Positions 1 to 7,922 of a stretch of DNA of 28,266 nucleotides are shown here, one piece after another (position 1 is the stretch's first letter; every line of letters begins with the position of its first letter). Position numbers and translations under genes: made by a program. This stretch comes from Gp6-AA40 sp050742535 (GTDB taxonomy: Bacteria > Acidobacteriota > Vicinamibacteria > Vicinamibacterales > UBA2999): positions 1 through 28,266 of the forward strand of contig JBOGIQ010000036.1 of the NCBI GenBank assembly GCA_050742535.1, given 5' to 3'. The notes beneath the pieces are model-generated. The model ran no database searches, had not been told where the DNA came from, and was given only the letters and a program-made list of their open reading frames with translations.

Positions 1-756
1 CGATTGGGATGGTCGCTGCGGCGCATCGAGCGGACGACGGGTGTCCGGCGCGAAACGATCAGCGGCTATCTCAAGGCCGTGGGCATCGTGGTGCCGGGCC
101 GCGGACGCCGCGCCTCCCGAGCGAAAACCCGGCCATTTCCACTGTCTCGGTGTCCACCGACTCTGGTGGCGCAAATCCGGCCATTTCCGAGGCGGTGGCC
201 CCGACGCGGGACAGGCGAAAGCGGCCACCAGGGCGGAAGTGTCCACCGACTCGGTGCTGCTTCGACGTCCGGGCCGTGCGCCGAGCGCGAGCGCGTGCGA
301 GCCGTATCGAGCGCTGATCGCCGAGGCGCTCGGTCGGGGCCGGAACGCCATGGCCATCTGGCAGGACCTCGTCGACGATCATGGCTTCACCGCTCGGTAT
401 GCGAGCGTGCGCCGCTTTGTCGTGACGCTCCGCGCGACGTCGTCGCCGGAGGCGCGCGTCGTGATCACGACCGCACCGGGCGAGGAAGGCCAGGTCGATT
501 ACGGCGAGGGCCCGATGGTCCGCCATCCCGACACGGGCAAGTACCGGCGCACGCGCCTCTTCGTCCTGACGCTGGGCTACTCACGCAAAGCGGTGCGCCT
601 GCTGGTGTGGCAGTCGAGCACGCAGATCTGGGCCGAGCTCCATGAGCGCGCTTTTCGTCGGCTCGGCGGCACGGTCCGCGTCATCGTCCTCGACAATCTC
701 AAAGAAGGCGTCCTCACCCCGGACATCTACGATCCCGCGCTCAATCCCCTGTACTC
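1..756 (+). pseudogene. istA: Decayed, 3'-truncated IS21-family transposase (IstA)
   Basis: This is a remnant of an IS21-type DDE transposase. The N-terminal helix-turn-helix (residues GWSLRRIERTTG) is read in frame 1 from the window edge. The linker (ENPAISTVSVSTDSGG) is in frame 3 around 119-180. The rest, from about base 225, is in frame 2 (RNAMAIWQDLVDDHGF, then GEEGQVDYGEG with the first catalytic Asp, then VIVLDNLKEGV with the second). At least two frameshifts are therefore needed. The family sequence stops at DPALNPLY near base 755, before the expected third catalytic Glu, so the enzyme must be inactive. No istB helper ATPase follows and no terminal inverted repeat is visible. The frameshifts lie in a linker with two partial direct repeats (GTGTCCACCGACT at about 151 and 239), a possible slippage site. 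Family assignment is confident; the 5' end is outside the window. Confidence 0.88.
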
Positions 757-855
757 GACCAGACGAACTACCGCAAGTCCGTCGATCGAGTGCTCGCGCT
801 CCGGTACGTGCTCAACTGCGAAGTAGATCTTGTAGTTCGAACGAAGAGTGCTTAA
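757..855 (+). pseudogene. C-terminal fragment of an unidentified gene, fused to the IS remnant
   Basis: Immediately after the IS21 homology ends, a different reading frame (frame 1) is open for 32 codons to a TAA at 853-855. It encodes a tail containing YRKSVDRVLALRYVLN. The first 21 codons all end in G or C except none, which is strong coding bias for this genome; codons nearer the stop are more relaxed. The frame has no start codon here and is out of register with the transposase, so it is the tail of a gene whose front was lost when the IS fragment joined it. I do not recognise the family. The tail somewhat resembles the end of a small DNA-binding or antitoxin-like protein, but that is a guess. 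Confidence 0.5.
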
Positions 856-888
856 GCCCTCTACGAGAGCGTCGGATGACGGGGTCGT

Positions 889-914
889 GCCCATGATGGG
901 CATGACCATGCCCA
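889..914. repeat. Nested perfect dyads (GCCCAT/ATGGGC family)
   Basis: Two overlapping hairpins lie in the 856-1013 gap. GCCCAT at 889-894 pairs with ATGGGC at 896-901, and TGGGCAT at 897-903 pairs with ATGCCCA at 908-914 across a 4-nt loop. The same ATGGGC arm can therefore pair left or right. There is no T-tract, so a simple intrinsic terminator is unlikely. The rest of 856-1013 shows no convincing gene; it has a short direct repeat GTGACGTG at 990 and 1000. Confidence 0.45.
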
Positions 915-1013
915 GATTGGGCGTGGCACAAAAGGCGGGCGTTCCAGGGCTTCCACTGTGACGTTGGATGTGTCGCAGGGAAGACGACGGTGACGTGCTG
1001 TGACGTGACGAAT

Positions 1014-1442
1014 CTACGGTGAGCGGCGATCGCTGCGCTGCGCTCGGATGGCGGCGACAGACTCCTCGATCAGCGTCTTCAGCACCGTCCGATCGATGTC
1101 GTCGAGCCGTTTGAGGTACAGGCAGCCCTGGCCGGTGGTGTGCCTCCCGAGCTTCGCCATGACCGGAGACGTGTGAATCGTCTCGCCGAGATAGAGCACC
1201 AGCTCCCGCTTCCGCGGCGAGAACCCGGTCACCATGATGTCGCCTTCGCGTCCGCTCGCGTACGTGTAGTGATAGCGATCGAAGCCGACGATCGACGTGC
1301 CCCACATCTTCGGTGGATGACCGGTCGCCTCGCGCATGAGCGCGACCAGTGCCTTGCAGTCCTTGCGCCGCTGCTCGTCCGCTACGTGATCGATGAAGGC
1401 CGACGGACTGGCCGCCGTCGGAATCGTCTTGTTCTGCGCCAT
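1014..1442 (-). CDS. DUF1801 (YdhG-like) domain protein
   Basis: This 142-aa protein matches the DUF1801 family, small soluble cytoplasmic proteins of unknown function with a frataxin/YjbR-like fold. The diagnostic core is visible: CKALVALMREATGHPP, then MWGTSIVGFDRYHYTY, then FSPRKRELVLYL and the conserved basic tail. The ATG at 1442 (MAQNKTIPT) is chosen over an upstream in-frame extension to 1673, because that extension runs through the divergent oxidoreductase gene and lacks family sequence. Length is normal for the family. It stands alone and is divergent from the flavin oxidoreductase, with 78 bp between the two starts. No catalytic residues are known for this family, so no reaction is assigned. 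Confidence 0.85.
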   Translation of the reverse strand: MAQNKTIPTAASPSAFIDHVADEQRRKDCKALVALMREATGHPPKMWGTSIVGFDRYHYTYASGREGDIMVTGFSPRKRELVLYLGETIHTSPVMAKLGRHTTGQGCLYLKRLDDIDRTVLKTLIEESVAAIRAQRSDRRSP

Positions 1443-1520
1443 GACCGACGCGCGTATCGTACCGCAGCGCGCGGCAGCGTGTACGATGGACGTTTCCGAA
1501 TCGAGCGAAAGGACGCGCGG

Positions 1521-2543
1521 GTGAAGAAGATCGGGTTCCTGTCGTTCGGCCACTGGACGCCGTCGCCGGGGTCGCAGGTGCGAACGGCGGCCGATTCGCT
1601 GCGGCAGTCGATCGAGCTGGCCGTAGCCGCCGAAGAACTGGGCGCCGACGGCGCCTATTTCCGCGTACATCATTTCGCGCGCCAGCTCGGCTCCCCGTTT
1701 CCGCTGCTGGCGGCCGTCGGCGCGCGCACGCGCCGGATCGAAATCGGCACGGCCGTCATCGACATGCGCTACGAGAACCCGCTCTACATGGCCGAAGACG
1801 CGGGCGCCGCCGACGTCATCGCCGGAGGGCGGCTCCAGCTCGGGATCAGCCGCGGGTCACCCGAGCAGGTCATCGACGGCTGGCGCTATTTCGGTTACGC
1901 CCCGGCGGAGGGCGAAACACACGCCGACATGGCGCGCCGTCATGCCGAGGTCTTCCTCGACGTCATCGAGGGCCGGGGATTCGCCAAGCCCAACCCGCGG
2001 CCCATGTTCCCGAATCCGCCGGGGCTGCTCCGTGTCGAGCCGCATGCGGAGGGGCTGCGCGAGCGCATCTGGTGGGGCTCCAGCTCGAATGCCACGTCGA
2101 AATGGGCGGCGAAGCTGGGCATGCACCTCCAGAGCTCGACGCTCAAGGATGACGAAACCGGCGAGCCGCTGCACGTGCAGCAGCGCAAGCAGATCGAGGC
2201 CTATCGGGCCGCATGGACAGAGGCCGGTCACCAGCGCGAGCCGCGCGTGTCGGTGAGCCGCAGCATCTTCGCGCTCGTGGACGATCGCGACCGCATGTAT
2301 TTCGGGCGCGACGGACGCGACGAGGATCAGGTCGGCTACATCGACGCGAACACCCGCGCCATCTTCGGCCGCTCGTACGCCGCCGAGCCCGACGTGCTGG
2401 TGACACAGCTCGCGCAGGACGAGGCGATCGCGGCCGCCGACACGCTGCTCCTGACCGTGCCCAACCAGCTGGGCGTGGACTACAACGCCCACGCCATCGA
2501 GAGCATCCTCAAGTACGTCGCGCCGGCGCTCGGCTGGCGCTGA
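1521..2543 (+). CDS. LLM-class (luciferase-like) flavin-dependent oxidoreductase
   Basis: The 340-aa product is a bacterial-luciferase-like monooxygenase fold (TIM barrel) expected to use FMN or F420 on an unknown substrate. The N-terminus MKKIGFLSFGHW forms the first strand. EELGADGAYFRVHHFA and the segment TRRIEIGTAVIDMRYENPL are typical family blocks, and RLQLGISRGSPE is the conserved Gly-rich loop after strand 4. The start is GTG at 1521, preceded by AAAGGACG. A longer in-frame ORF back to 1140 exists but its upstream part is antisense to the DUF1801 gene and has no homology. The length is normal for a single-subunit LLM enzyme. A hairpin follows the stop. Substrate cannot be deduced from context. 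Confidence 0.9.
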   Translation: MKKIGFLSFGHWTPSPGSQVRTAADSLRQSIELAVAAEELGADGAYFRVHHFARQLGSPFPLLAAVGARTRRIEIGTAVIDMRYENPLYMAEDAGAADVIAGGRLQLGISRGSPEQVIDGWRYFGYAPAEGETHADMARRHAEVFLDVIEGRGFAKPNPRPMFPNPPGLLRVEPHAEGLRERIWWGSSSNATSKWAAKLGMHLQSSTLKDDETGEPLHVQQRKQIEAYRAAWTEAGHQREPRVSVSRSIFALVDDRDRMYFGRDGRDEDQVGYIDANTRAIFGRSYAAEPDVLVTQLAQDEAIAAADTLLLTVPNQLGVDYNAHAIESILKYVAPALGWR

Positions 2544-2553
2544 CGTCCTCGCG

Positions 2554-2572
2554 CGTGAGCGGCAGGCTCACG
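2554..2572. terminator. Hairpin between convergent genes
   Basis: CGTGAGC (2554-2560) and GCTCACG (2566-2572) form a perfect 7-bp stem with a 5-nt loop. It lies between the ends of the oxidoreductase and the convergent transporter, where a bidirectional terminator is expected. There is no clear T-tract on either side, so intrinsic termination is only probable. Confidence 0.4.
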
Positions 2573-2580
2573 GCACGCCC

Positions 2581-2617
2581 TCGACCGCCTCCGCAGAGTC
2601 CCGTCGTCCATCTCTTC
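2581..2617. repeat. 37-bp direct repeat, left copy
   Basis: This 37-bp sequence recurs at 5252-5288 in the same orientation with three mismatches by eye (34 of 37 identical); the 21-bp end from 2597 to 2617 is identical in both. The left copy overlaps the first two bases of the transporter stop codon complement. The two copies bracket the DHA2 pump and its AraC regulator. Confidence 0.8.
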
Positions 2618-4142
2618 AGGCGTTCTCCATCGAGCCCGCATCGCGAAGAACGATCGCGACTACAACAGCGGTTGCGAGAGCGATCGCTGCGCTGACGGCC
2701 GCCACGACATCAAACGACTGAGCAAACGCGGCACGCGCGGCGTCGAGCAAATCGGCACCTGTCTGCTCCGGGAGTCTTCCGGCCGCGACGATAGCGCCAC
2801 CCAGTGTGTCGCGCGCCGCTTCAGCCGCGTCGTGTGGCACGCCCTCAGGCATTGCCGCCGCAATCCGACCGCGGTACACGGCTGTTCCGATACTGCCGAG
2901 AACGGCGATGCCCAGCGCCCCGCCGAGTTCTGAACTTGTTTCTGAAATCGCCGACGCTGCGCCGGCCCGTTCGGGCGGTGCACTCCCCATCATCGTGTCG
3001 GTCGCCAATGTCGTCATCGGCGCGAGGCCCAGCGACAACACGATGGACCCGAGCACGAGGATCGCAAGACCCGAGGCGCCGGCGATCTGAGTCAGGACGA
3101 CAAATCCGAGTGCCGCGAGAGCCATGCCTGAGGCCATCACATAGGCAGGACGAACATGACGAACGGCTCTTGGCGTTAACAGGGAGCCAACGATGAACCC
3201 ACAGGCCCAGGGCACTGTCCATAGTCCGGCGTGGAGGGGCGAGAGTCCGAGTACGACTTGCAAGTACTGAGCAATGAAGAGGGAGATGCCGAATCCAACG
3301 AAAAAGTCCAACGTATTCGCAGCGAGACCTGCGCAGAAGGTTCGATTGGCAAACAGCCGGAGCTCGAGCAACGGATCCGGGAGCCGTTGCTGCCGTCGAA
3401 TGAAGACGCCGCCGACCACCACGCCGATTGCAATCGCCAACGCTGGCGGCCATCCAACGCCTTCCTGCGCGATCTGCTTCAGGCCAAAAATCACCGCGAG
3501 GACTGCGACCAACGATTGGAGCGCGCTCAGCAGATCCAGCCGGCCCGCGTTCGAATCGCGGAACTCCGGAAGCAGCAGGGGCCCGACGACGAGCAGCAGC
3601 GCCATGACGGGTACGGCCAGAAGAAACACGCCACCCCACCAGAAGTACTGCAGCACGACGCCGCCAAGCACTGGTCCAATCGCCGCACCAGCGGAGAAGC
3701 TGGTCACCCAGACGGCGATGGCGAAGGTGCGCTGTCGATCGTCGAGGAACATGTTGCGGATGAGCGACAGCGTGGACGGTGCCAAACACGCAGCAGCGAT
3801 GCCGAGCACCGCCCGAGCTGCAATGAGCCACCCAGCAGTCGGCGCAAACGCCGTCATGACCGATGCCACTCCGAAGGCGGCCGCTCCGATCAGCAGTAAC
3901 CGGCGTCGCCCGATACGGTCACCCACCGTGCCCATCGTGATGAGCGAGCCCGCCAGAAGGAATCCGTAGATGTCGACGATCCAGAGAAGTTGTGCGCTGC
4001 TCGGTTGCAAATCGGCGCTCAGCCGTGGAACCGCCAGGTTCAACACCGTGAGGTCCATCGAGTAGAGCACGCAAGGGAGCGCAAGGACGGCAAGCCCGAT
4101 CCATTCGCGTCGCCCTGCCAGAGGTGGTTGCGATCCGTTCAT
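2616..4142 (-). CDS. DHA2-family MFS drug efflux transporter (QacA/SmvA type)
   Basis: This 508-aa inner-membrane protein is a 14-helix drug:H+ antiporter of the DHA2 family. TM1 contains the family motif DLTVLNLAVPRL with its acidic residue at about 30. Motif A, GDRIGRRR, is at about 74-81 between TM2 and TM3. Motif C, GAAIGPVLGG, is in TM5. About 14 hydrophobic segments are visible, and a long loop before the last helix is typical of QacA/SmvA relatives. ATG at 4142 follows GGGGAG; an in-frame ATG at 4154 and one at 4199 are alternatives. It is divergent from an AraC regulator with 86 bp between starts, so regulation by that protein is likely. Its codons look less GC-biased than the neighbours, and it sits inside direct repeats, suggesting horizontal origin. 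Confidence 0.92.
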   Translation of the reverse strand: MNGSQPPLAGRREWIGLAVLALPCVLYSMDLTVLNLAVPRLSADLQPSSAQLLWIVDIYGFLLAGSLITMGTVGDRIGRRRLLLIGAAAFGVASVMTAFAPTAGWLIAARAVLGIAAACLAPSTLSLIRNMFLDDRQRTFAIAVWVTSFSAGAAIGPVLGGVVLQYFWWGGVFLLAVPVMALLLVVGPLLLPEFRDSNAGRLDLLSALQSLVAVLAVIFGLKQIAQEGVGWPPALAIAIGVVVGGVFIRRQQRLPDPLLELRLFANRTFCAGLAANTLDFFVGFGISLFIAQYLQVVLGLSPLHAGLWTVPWACGFIVGSLLTPRAVRHVRPAYVMASGMALAALGFVVLTQIAGASGLAILVLGSIVLSLGLAPMTTLATDTMMGSAPPERAGAASAISETSSELGGALGIAVLGSIGTAVYRGRIAAAMPEGVPHDAAEAARDTLGGAIVAAGRLPEQTGADLLDAARAAFAQSFDVVAAVSAAIALATAVVVAIVLRDAGSMENA

Positions 4143-4228
4143 GAAGCTCCCCATCGGTCTTACAATCGACACGAATCCTGCTCTCGGCGGCGATTCCACA
4201 TGTCAAAGGTGATAGTGGTCGATCAGCA

Positions 4229-5197
4229 ATGCAGGCACTGTCAGATTCTTTAGATCGACGTTCACTTATGGCTGAGCGCCCGGTGTCACCATCGAAGCGA
4301 CCCAACGAATGGGCGCGCGTGTCTGTAGACCCTGGCAGCAAGGGCGGCACGCGAACGCGTCTGCTCGAACTGTCCGTGGCGTTGGTCGAACATCTCCGTT
4401 GCGCTCAGCATGAGCGCAGCCCTGAGGACTACTGTCACGTCTACCAAGTGTGTCTGCCGTATCGCGGTCTCGGCATCTGGCACGTCGGCGGCGAGGAGGT
4501 GATTGCGGACGCGACCCAAGCGATCTTCGTTCGAGGCGGAGAGGCGTATCAGATGAGCGGCCCGGTGGCCGGCGGTTACGCTGAACTGGTCCTGACTCCG
4601 AACGTCGAGCTTTTGACCGAGCTCTTGCCAACGAACGGAAACAGGCTGTTCGGCCATCCAGTCTTCAAGGCTCGCTCTGGACGCGCGAGTTCTTTTCTGC
4701 AGAACTTCAGAACGCGCTTCCTCTACTGGGCGACCGCTCTGCCGAATAGAGAGCCTATGAATGCCGATGAGCTTGTCATTGCGCTCCTCCGAGCTGCATT
4801 CCAGGGGCATCCGCGCCGAGGGAACACCTGCAGCAACACCACCGCTCGCTTGATTCGCCAAGCAAAGGAATACCTCGAAGCGGAACTTCCAAATCGCGTC
4901 ACGCTTGCTGATGTCGCGAGGGTAGTAGGCGCATCGCCTGCGTATCTCACCGACGTGTTCAGTCGGGTTGAAGGAACGTCGCTGCATCAATACCTGACCA
5001 AACTGCGCCTTGCGCGTGCCTTGGCCGAGTTACCTCACGCCGGCAATTTGACCGCTCTCGCGTTCGACGTAGGCTTCTCCAGCCACAGTCATTTTTCTGC
5101 CGTGTTTCGTCGCGCATTCGGGCTCACGCCATCACAGTTTCGCGAAACGACGCGACGTCGCTTGCGTCCTGTCATCGACGGGTGCTCACGAACCTGA
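4229..5197 (+). CDS. AraC-family transcriptional regulator
   Basis: This 322-aa protein has an N-terminal cupin-like sensor region (about 60-200, including VYQVCLPYRGLGIWHVGG) and a C-terminal double helix-turn-helix (about 215-310). The first HTH is VTLADVARVVGASPAYLTDVF. The second carries the signature FDVGFSSHSHFSAVFRRAFG, followed by the usual TPSQFRE end. The ATG at 4229 is taken, but ATG at 4268 (MAERPVSP) is an equally plausible start, since neither has a strong ribosome-binding site. Being divergent from the efflux pump, it most likely senses a pump substrate and controls both genes. The ligand is unknown. Codon use is more AT-tolerant than in the surrounding genes. Confidence 0.9.
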   Translation: MQALSDSLDRRSLMAERPVSPSKRPNEWARVSVDPGSKGGTRTRLLELSVALVEHLRCAQHERSPEDYCHVYQVCLPYRGLGIWHVGGEEVIADATQAIFVRGGEAYQMSGPVAGGYAELVLTPNVELLTELLPTNGNRLFGHPVFKARSGRASSFLQNFRTRFLYWATALPNREPMNADELVIALLRAAFQGHPRRGNTCSNTTARLIRQAKEYLEAELPNRVTLADVARVVGASPAYLTDVFSRVEGTSLHQYLTKLRLARALAELPHAGNLTALAFDVGFSSHSHFSAVFRRAFGLTPSQFRETTRRRLRPVIDGCSRT

Positions 5198-5251
5198 ACC
5201 GTACAGTGACGTCGGGACTGTGATCAGCTCTGGTTGCGTGGCAGTACGGAC

Positions 5252-5288
5252 TCGACCGAATCCGCATAGTCCCGTCGTCCATCTCTTC
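5252..5288. repeat. 37-bp direct repeat, right copy
   Basis: Second copy of the repeat at 2581-2617, in the same orientation. It lies 55 bp after the AraC stop codon in a 327-bp interval that otherwise holds only a weak small ORF. Sequence similarity ends sharply on both sides (before TCGACCG and after CATCTCTTC). Confidence 0.8.
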
Positions 5289-5348
5289 GTAAATTCATAG
5301 GCTGTGGGTGCGGTCGGCCGATCACGCCGTGTCGGTAGTGACACTGCC

Positions 5349-5612
5349 ATGACAATCACACGTTTCAGAACGCAGGCGCCGCCCTGGCAACCGCCGGCGT
5401 TTGCGGTGTTCATCGTCGTCGGCGCGCTGATCGTCGCCGGCTTGATCATGTGGATCGGTGAGCCCGCACGCACGCTCGGCGCGACAGGCTCGTCTCGCGG
5501 GGCGGAGCCGGTGTCGCGCGGATCCTATGCGCCGGGGATGCCGCAGATCCGCTCCACCTCATCCAGCAGCCCATCGATCGTCACCGGCTTGGAAATAAGA
5601 CCGGCCGCCTGA
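5349..5612 (+). CDS. Possible small single-helix membrane protein
   Basis: An 87-codon ORF could encode a small protein with one clear transmembrane segment (FAVFIVVGALIVAGLIMWI, about 20-38) after a proline-rich start. From codon 9 onwards the third positions are strongly GC-rich, as in real genes here. Against it, there is no good ribosome-binding site, I recognise no homologue, and the last 88 bases run antisense through the 3' end of the receiver gene. It may be the front of a gene truncated by rearrangement. A GTG at 5304 is an alternative start. Confidence 0.33.
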   Translation: MTITRFRTQAPPWQPPAFAVFIVVGALIVAGLIMWIGEPARTLGATGSSRGAEPVSRGSYAPGMPQIRSTSSSSPSIVTGLEIRPAA

Positions 5613-5899
5613 ATCGCCTTGGCCTTGCCGCGGGCGTTGCCGTCGGCGGTGACGATCACCACGGGGATGGAATCGAGCGAGGGCAACTTTCGCTGCTCCT
5701 CCCGGAACTGCCATCCGTCCATGACCGGCATCATCATGTCGAGGAGAATCAGATCAGTTTGAGTGTTCTTCTGGAGGTAGTCGAGCGCCTCGCGGCCGTT
5801 GGCGGCGATGCCGGTGCCGTACCCGGAGGACTGGAGCACCTCTGCCACTGATTGCGCCACGTCGCGGTCGTCCTCGACGATCAGGATGTGCTTCGACAT
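5525..5899 (-). CDS. Single-domain response regulator (CheY-like)
   Basis: The 124-aa protein is a lone receiver domain with no output domain. All active-site residues are present: acidic pair D10-D11 in ILIVEDDRD, phospho-acceptor D54 in LILLDMMMP, T84 in VVIVTAD and K104 in the ISKPV motif. It is the last gene of a three-gene minus-strand operon, starting 6 nt after the stop of the PAS-containing kinase, so it is the probable phosphorylation target of one or both kinases upstream. With no DNA-binding or enzymatic domain, it must act by protein contact or as a phosphate shuttle or sink. Confidence 0.93.
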   Translation of the reverse strand: MSKHILIVEDDRDVAQSVAEVLQSSGYGTGIAANGREALDYLQKNTQTDLILLDMMMPVMDGWQFREEQRKLPSLDSIPVVIVTADGNARGKAKAIQAAGLISKPVTIDGLLDEVERICGIPGA

Positions 5900-5905
5900 C
5901 GCCGC

Positions 5906-7909
5906 TTACGCCGGCACGCGATCGGTTTTCGCCGCCGTTCCCTCTTTGCTCACCGTGGCGGCCTTGGGAAGATCGACGACGAACGTGGACCCTGCGCCAG
6001 GCTGGCTTTCGACGCGGATTGTCCCGCCGTGCGCCTCGATGATCTGCCGGGCAATGTAGAGGCCGAGTCCCAGTCCGCCGGCTGAACGCGAGGAGGCGAC
6101 CTGCTCGTAACGGCCGAAGATGCGTTCCACCGCCTCACCGGGGATGCCGATCCCGTGATCGACAATGACCAGCCGTCCGATCGGACCTTGCTCCTCGACC
6201 GTGATGTCGATCGGCTTGCCGCCACCAAACTTGAACGCATTGGTCAGGAGGTTGGTCACGACCTGCTCGACGCGAATCGGATCCCACGTGCCAACAACGG
6301 GGTTGGCGGCGCTGACCTCCACGGACGAATGCGTTCTGCTGGCGTCCTCGCCCAGACGGCCGACAACGTCGCGGACGACGGCAGCAAGGTCGACCTGCTC
6401 GAGCTGGAGACGAAGACGGCCCGCCGTGATGCGCGACACGTCCATCAGCTCGTCGATCAGCCGGGTGAGACGCTCGATCTGCTTGAACGCCATCTCCAGC
6501 TTCGGCTTCATCTGTTCCCGTGACAGGACGGTCTGGGGGGATCGGCGCGGCGGCTGGAGCAGCATCTGGATCTGCAGCTGCAGCGTCGACAGCGGCGTCC
6601 GGAGCTCGTGCGACGCGACAGACAGAAACTCGTCCCTCGCGCGGATGGCGTCAACCGCCTCGCGGTAGAGCAGCTCCCGTTCGAGCTGCGTGCGCTTCCG
6701 CTCGGTGATGTCGCGCGCGATCGAAACGATGCGTTCGGCACCGATACGAATGAGCTGCACGGAGACGTCAATGGGAACGGCGAGCGGATCTTTCCGTCGA
6801 AACTTCGTTTCGAGCAGGATGTGAGGCCGGGAGTCCTCCAGGAGAGGTCTCAGGATTTCCCGGAAGCTGGTCGCATCGTGTCCGGCCAGGAAGTCGGCCG
6901 GCGCCATCAGGCCAAGTTCCTCCTTGGAGTATCCGAGGAGGACGCTGGCGCCGTGGTTCGCGTACAAGATGCGCCAGGTCCTCGGCTCGAAGATGATGAC
7001 CGCGTCGGGCTCCGCGTCCAGCGTGCCCTTGAACTCCGCCTGGATCGCCTGGGCCCGCTTCTGGTCCTCGATGTCGGTGAACGTTCCAACCCAGGAAAGC
7101 ATCTGGCCGCTCGGGCTTTGCTCCGGGACGGCGCGGCAGAGGTGCCAGCGAAACGCACCATCGGACGCTCTCCGCAAACGGCACTCCGCCTGGAACATCT
7201 CGCCCGAGCGCATGGCGTTCTCCCAGGAGGCTCGGCATCGCGCCAGATCTTCGGGATGAAGGATTCCAAGCCAGGACCCTGATGCCTGCTCCACCGAACG
7301 GCCGGTGTATTCAAACCAGCGTTGATTGAAGTAGTCCACGGCTCCGTCGGGGCGGGCGGTCCAGACGATGTGCGGAACCGCCTGCGCAAGGGCACGGTAG
7401 CGGCGCTCGCTCGCGAGTTGGAGCCCGATCAGGCGGAATTCGTTTTCGTTCCGTTCCGCTTCGAGGAGAAGCGCGGCCTGCCGCTCGTTTCGCTTTTTCT
7501 CTCGAAAGAGCTGTGCGAAGACCGCCACCTTTGCGCGGACCATCTCCGGCACGAGCGGCTTGATCAGATAATCGACCGCTCCCACTCGATAGCCCGAGTA
7601 GACGAGGTCCACGTCCGTCGCCTGACCGGTCAGAAACAGAATCGGAACCGCGGCGGTCCGGTCGCGCTCCTTGATGGCCGCTGCCAGCTCGAAGCCGCTC
7701 ATCGCCGGCATCACGACATCAATGAGCAGAACCGCGAAGTCCTCGTCGAGGAGTCGAAGGAGCGCTTCGCCGCCTGATCCTGCTTCGACGATTCGGTAAT
7801 CCCGAGACGACAGGATCGCCCGAAGGGCCGTCCGGTTCTCAGGAGCATCGTCGACCACGAGAATCTGGACGGGGATCTCTGCCGGCGCGGTTTCGGGCGA
7901 GGAAGTCAC
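5906..7909 (-). CDS. Receiver-PAS-PAS sensor histidine kinase
   Basis: This 667-aa soluble kinase has an N-terminal receiver (about 14-135; D20-D21, phospho-site D64 in VLLIDVVMP, K in YLIKPL), a short coiled-coil (about 138-170), two PAS domains (about 172-300, with an FTDIEDQKR end typical of PAS-PAC, and about 302-418, ending ARDITERKR), HisKA with H434 in SHELRTPLS, and HATPase_c with N box NLLTNAFKF (about 555), DHGIGIP (about 586) and GGLGLGL (about 612). There are no membrane segments. GTG start at 7909 follows GAGGA, 13 nt after the upstream kinase stop. An N-terminal receiver suggests that it is itself phosphorylated, plausibly by the hybrid kinase encoded just upstream. Signal unknown; PAS domains often sense redox or small ligands. 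Confidence 0.93.
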   Translation of the reverse strand: MTSSPETAPAEIPVQILVVDDAPENRTALRAILSSRDYRIVEAGSGGEALLRLLDEDFAVLLIDVVMPAMSGFELAAAIKERDRTAAVPILFLTGQATDVDLVYSGYRVGAVDYLIKPLVPEMVRAKVAVFAQLFREKKRNERQAALLLEAERNENEFRLIGLQLASERRYRALAQAVPHIVWTARPDGAVDYFNQRWFEYTGRSVEQASGSWLGILHPEDLARCRASWENAMRSGEMFQAECRLRRASDGAFRWHLCRAVPEQSPSGQMLSWVGTFTDIEDQKRAQAIQAEFKGTLDAEPDAVIIFEPRTWRILYANHGASVLLGYSKEELGLMAPADFLAGHDATSFREILRPLLEDSRPHILLETKFRRKDPLAVPIDVSVQLIRIGAERIVSIARDITERKRTQLERELLYREAVDAIRARDEFLSVASHELRTPLSTLQLQIQMLLQPPRRSPQTVLSREQMKPKLEMAFKQIERLTRLIDELMDVSRITAGRLRLQLEQVDLAAVVRDVVGRLGEDASRTHSSVEVSAANPVVGTWDPIRVEQVVTNLLTNAFKFGGGKPIDITVEEQGPIGRLVIVDHGIGIPGEAVERIFGRYEQVASSRSAGGLGLGLYIARQIIEAHGGTIRVESQPGAGSTFVVDLPKAATVSKEGTAAKTDRVPA

Positions 7910-7922
7910 GCTCGTCCTCTTA

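Noticed and set aside
151..251. Repeats GTGTCCACCGACT as IS terminal or target-site repeats
   Set aside because: They lie within the transposase linker coding region and probably reflect a repeated peptide (STDS), not IS ends.
727..1305. A minus-strand frame extending from the DUF1801 region into the IS remnant
   Set aside because: Its front half is antisense or out of frame to DUF1801, and over 757-855 the plus frame has much better codon bias.
3231..3969. Plus-strand frames of 222 and 231 codons
   Set aside because: They are antisense to the DHA2 transporter, whose motifs and helices are unambiguous.
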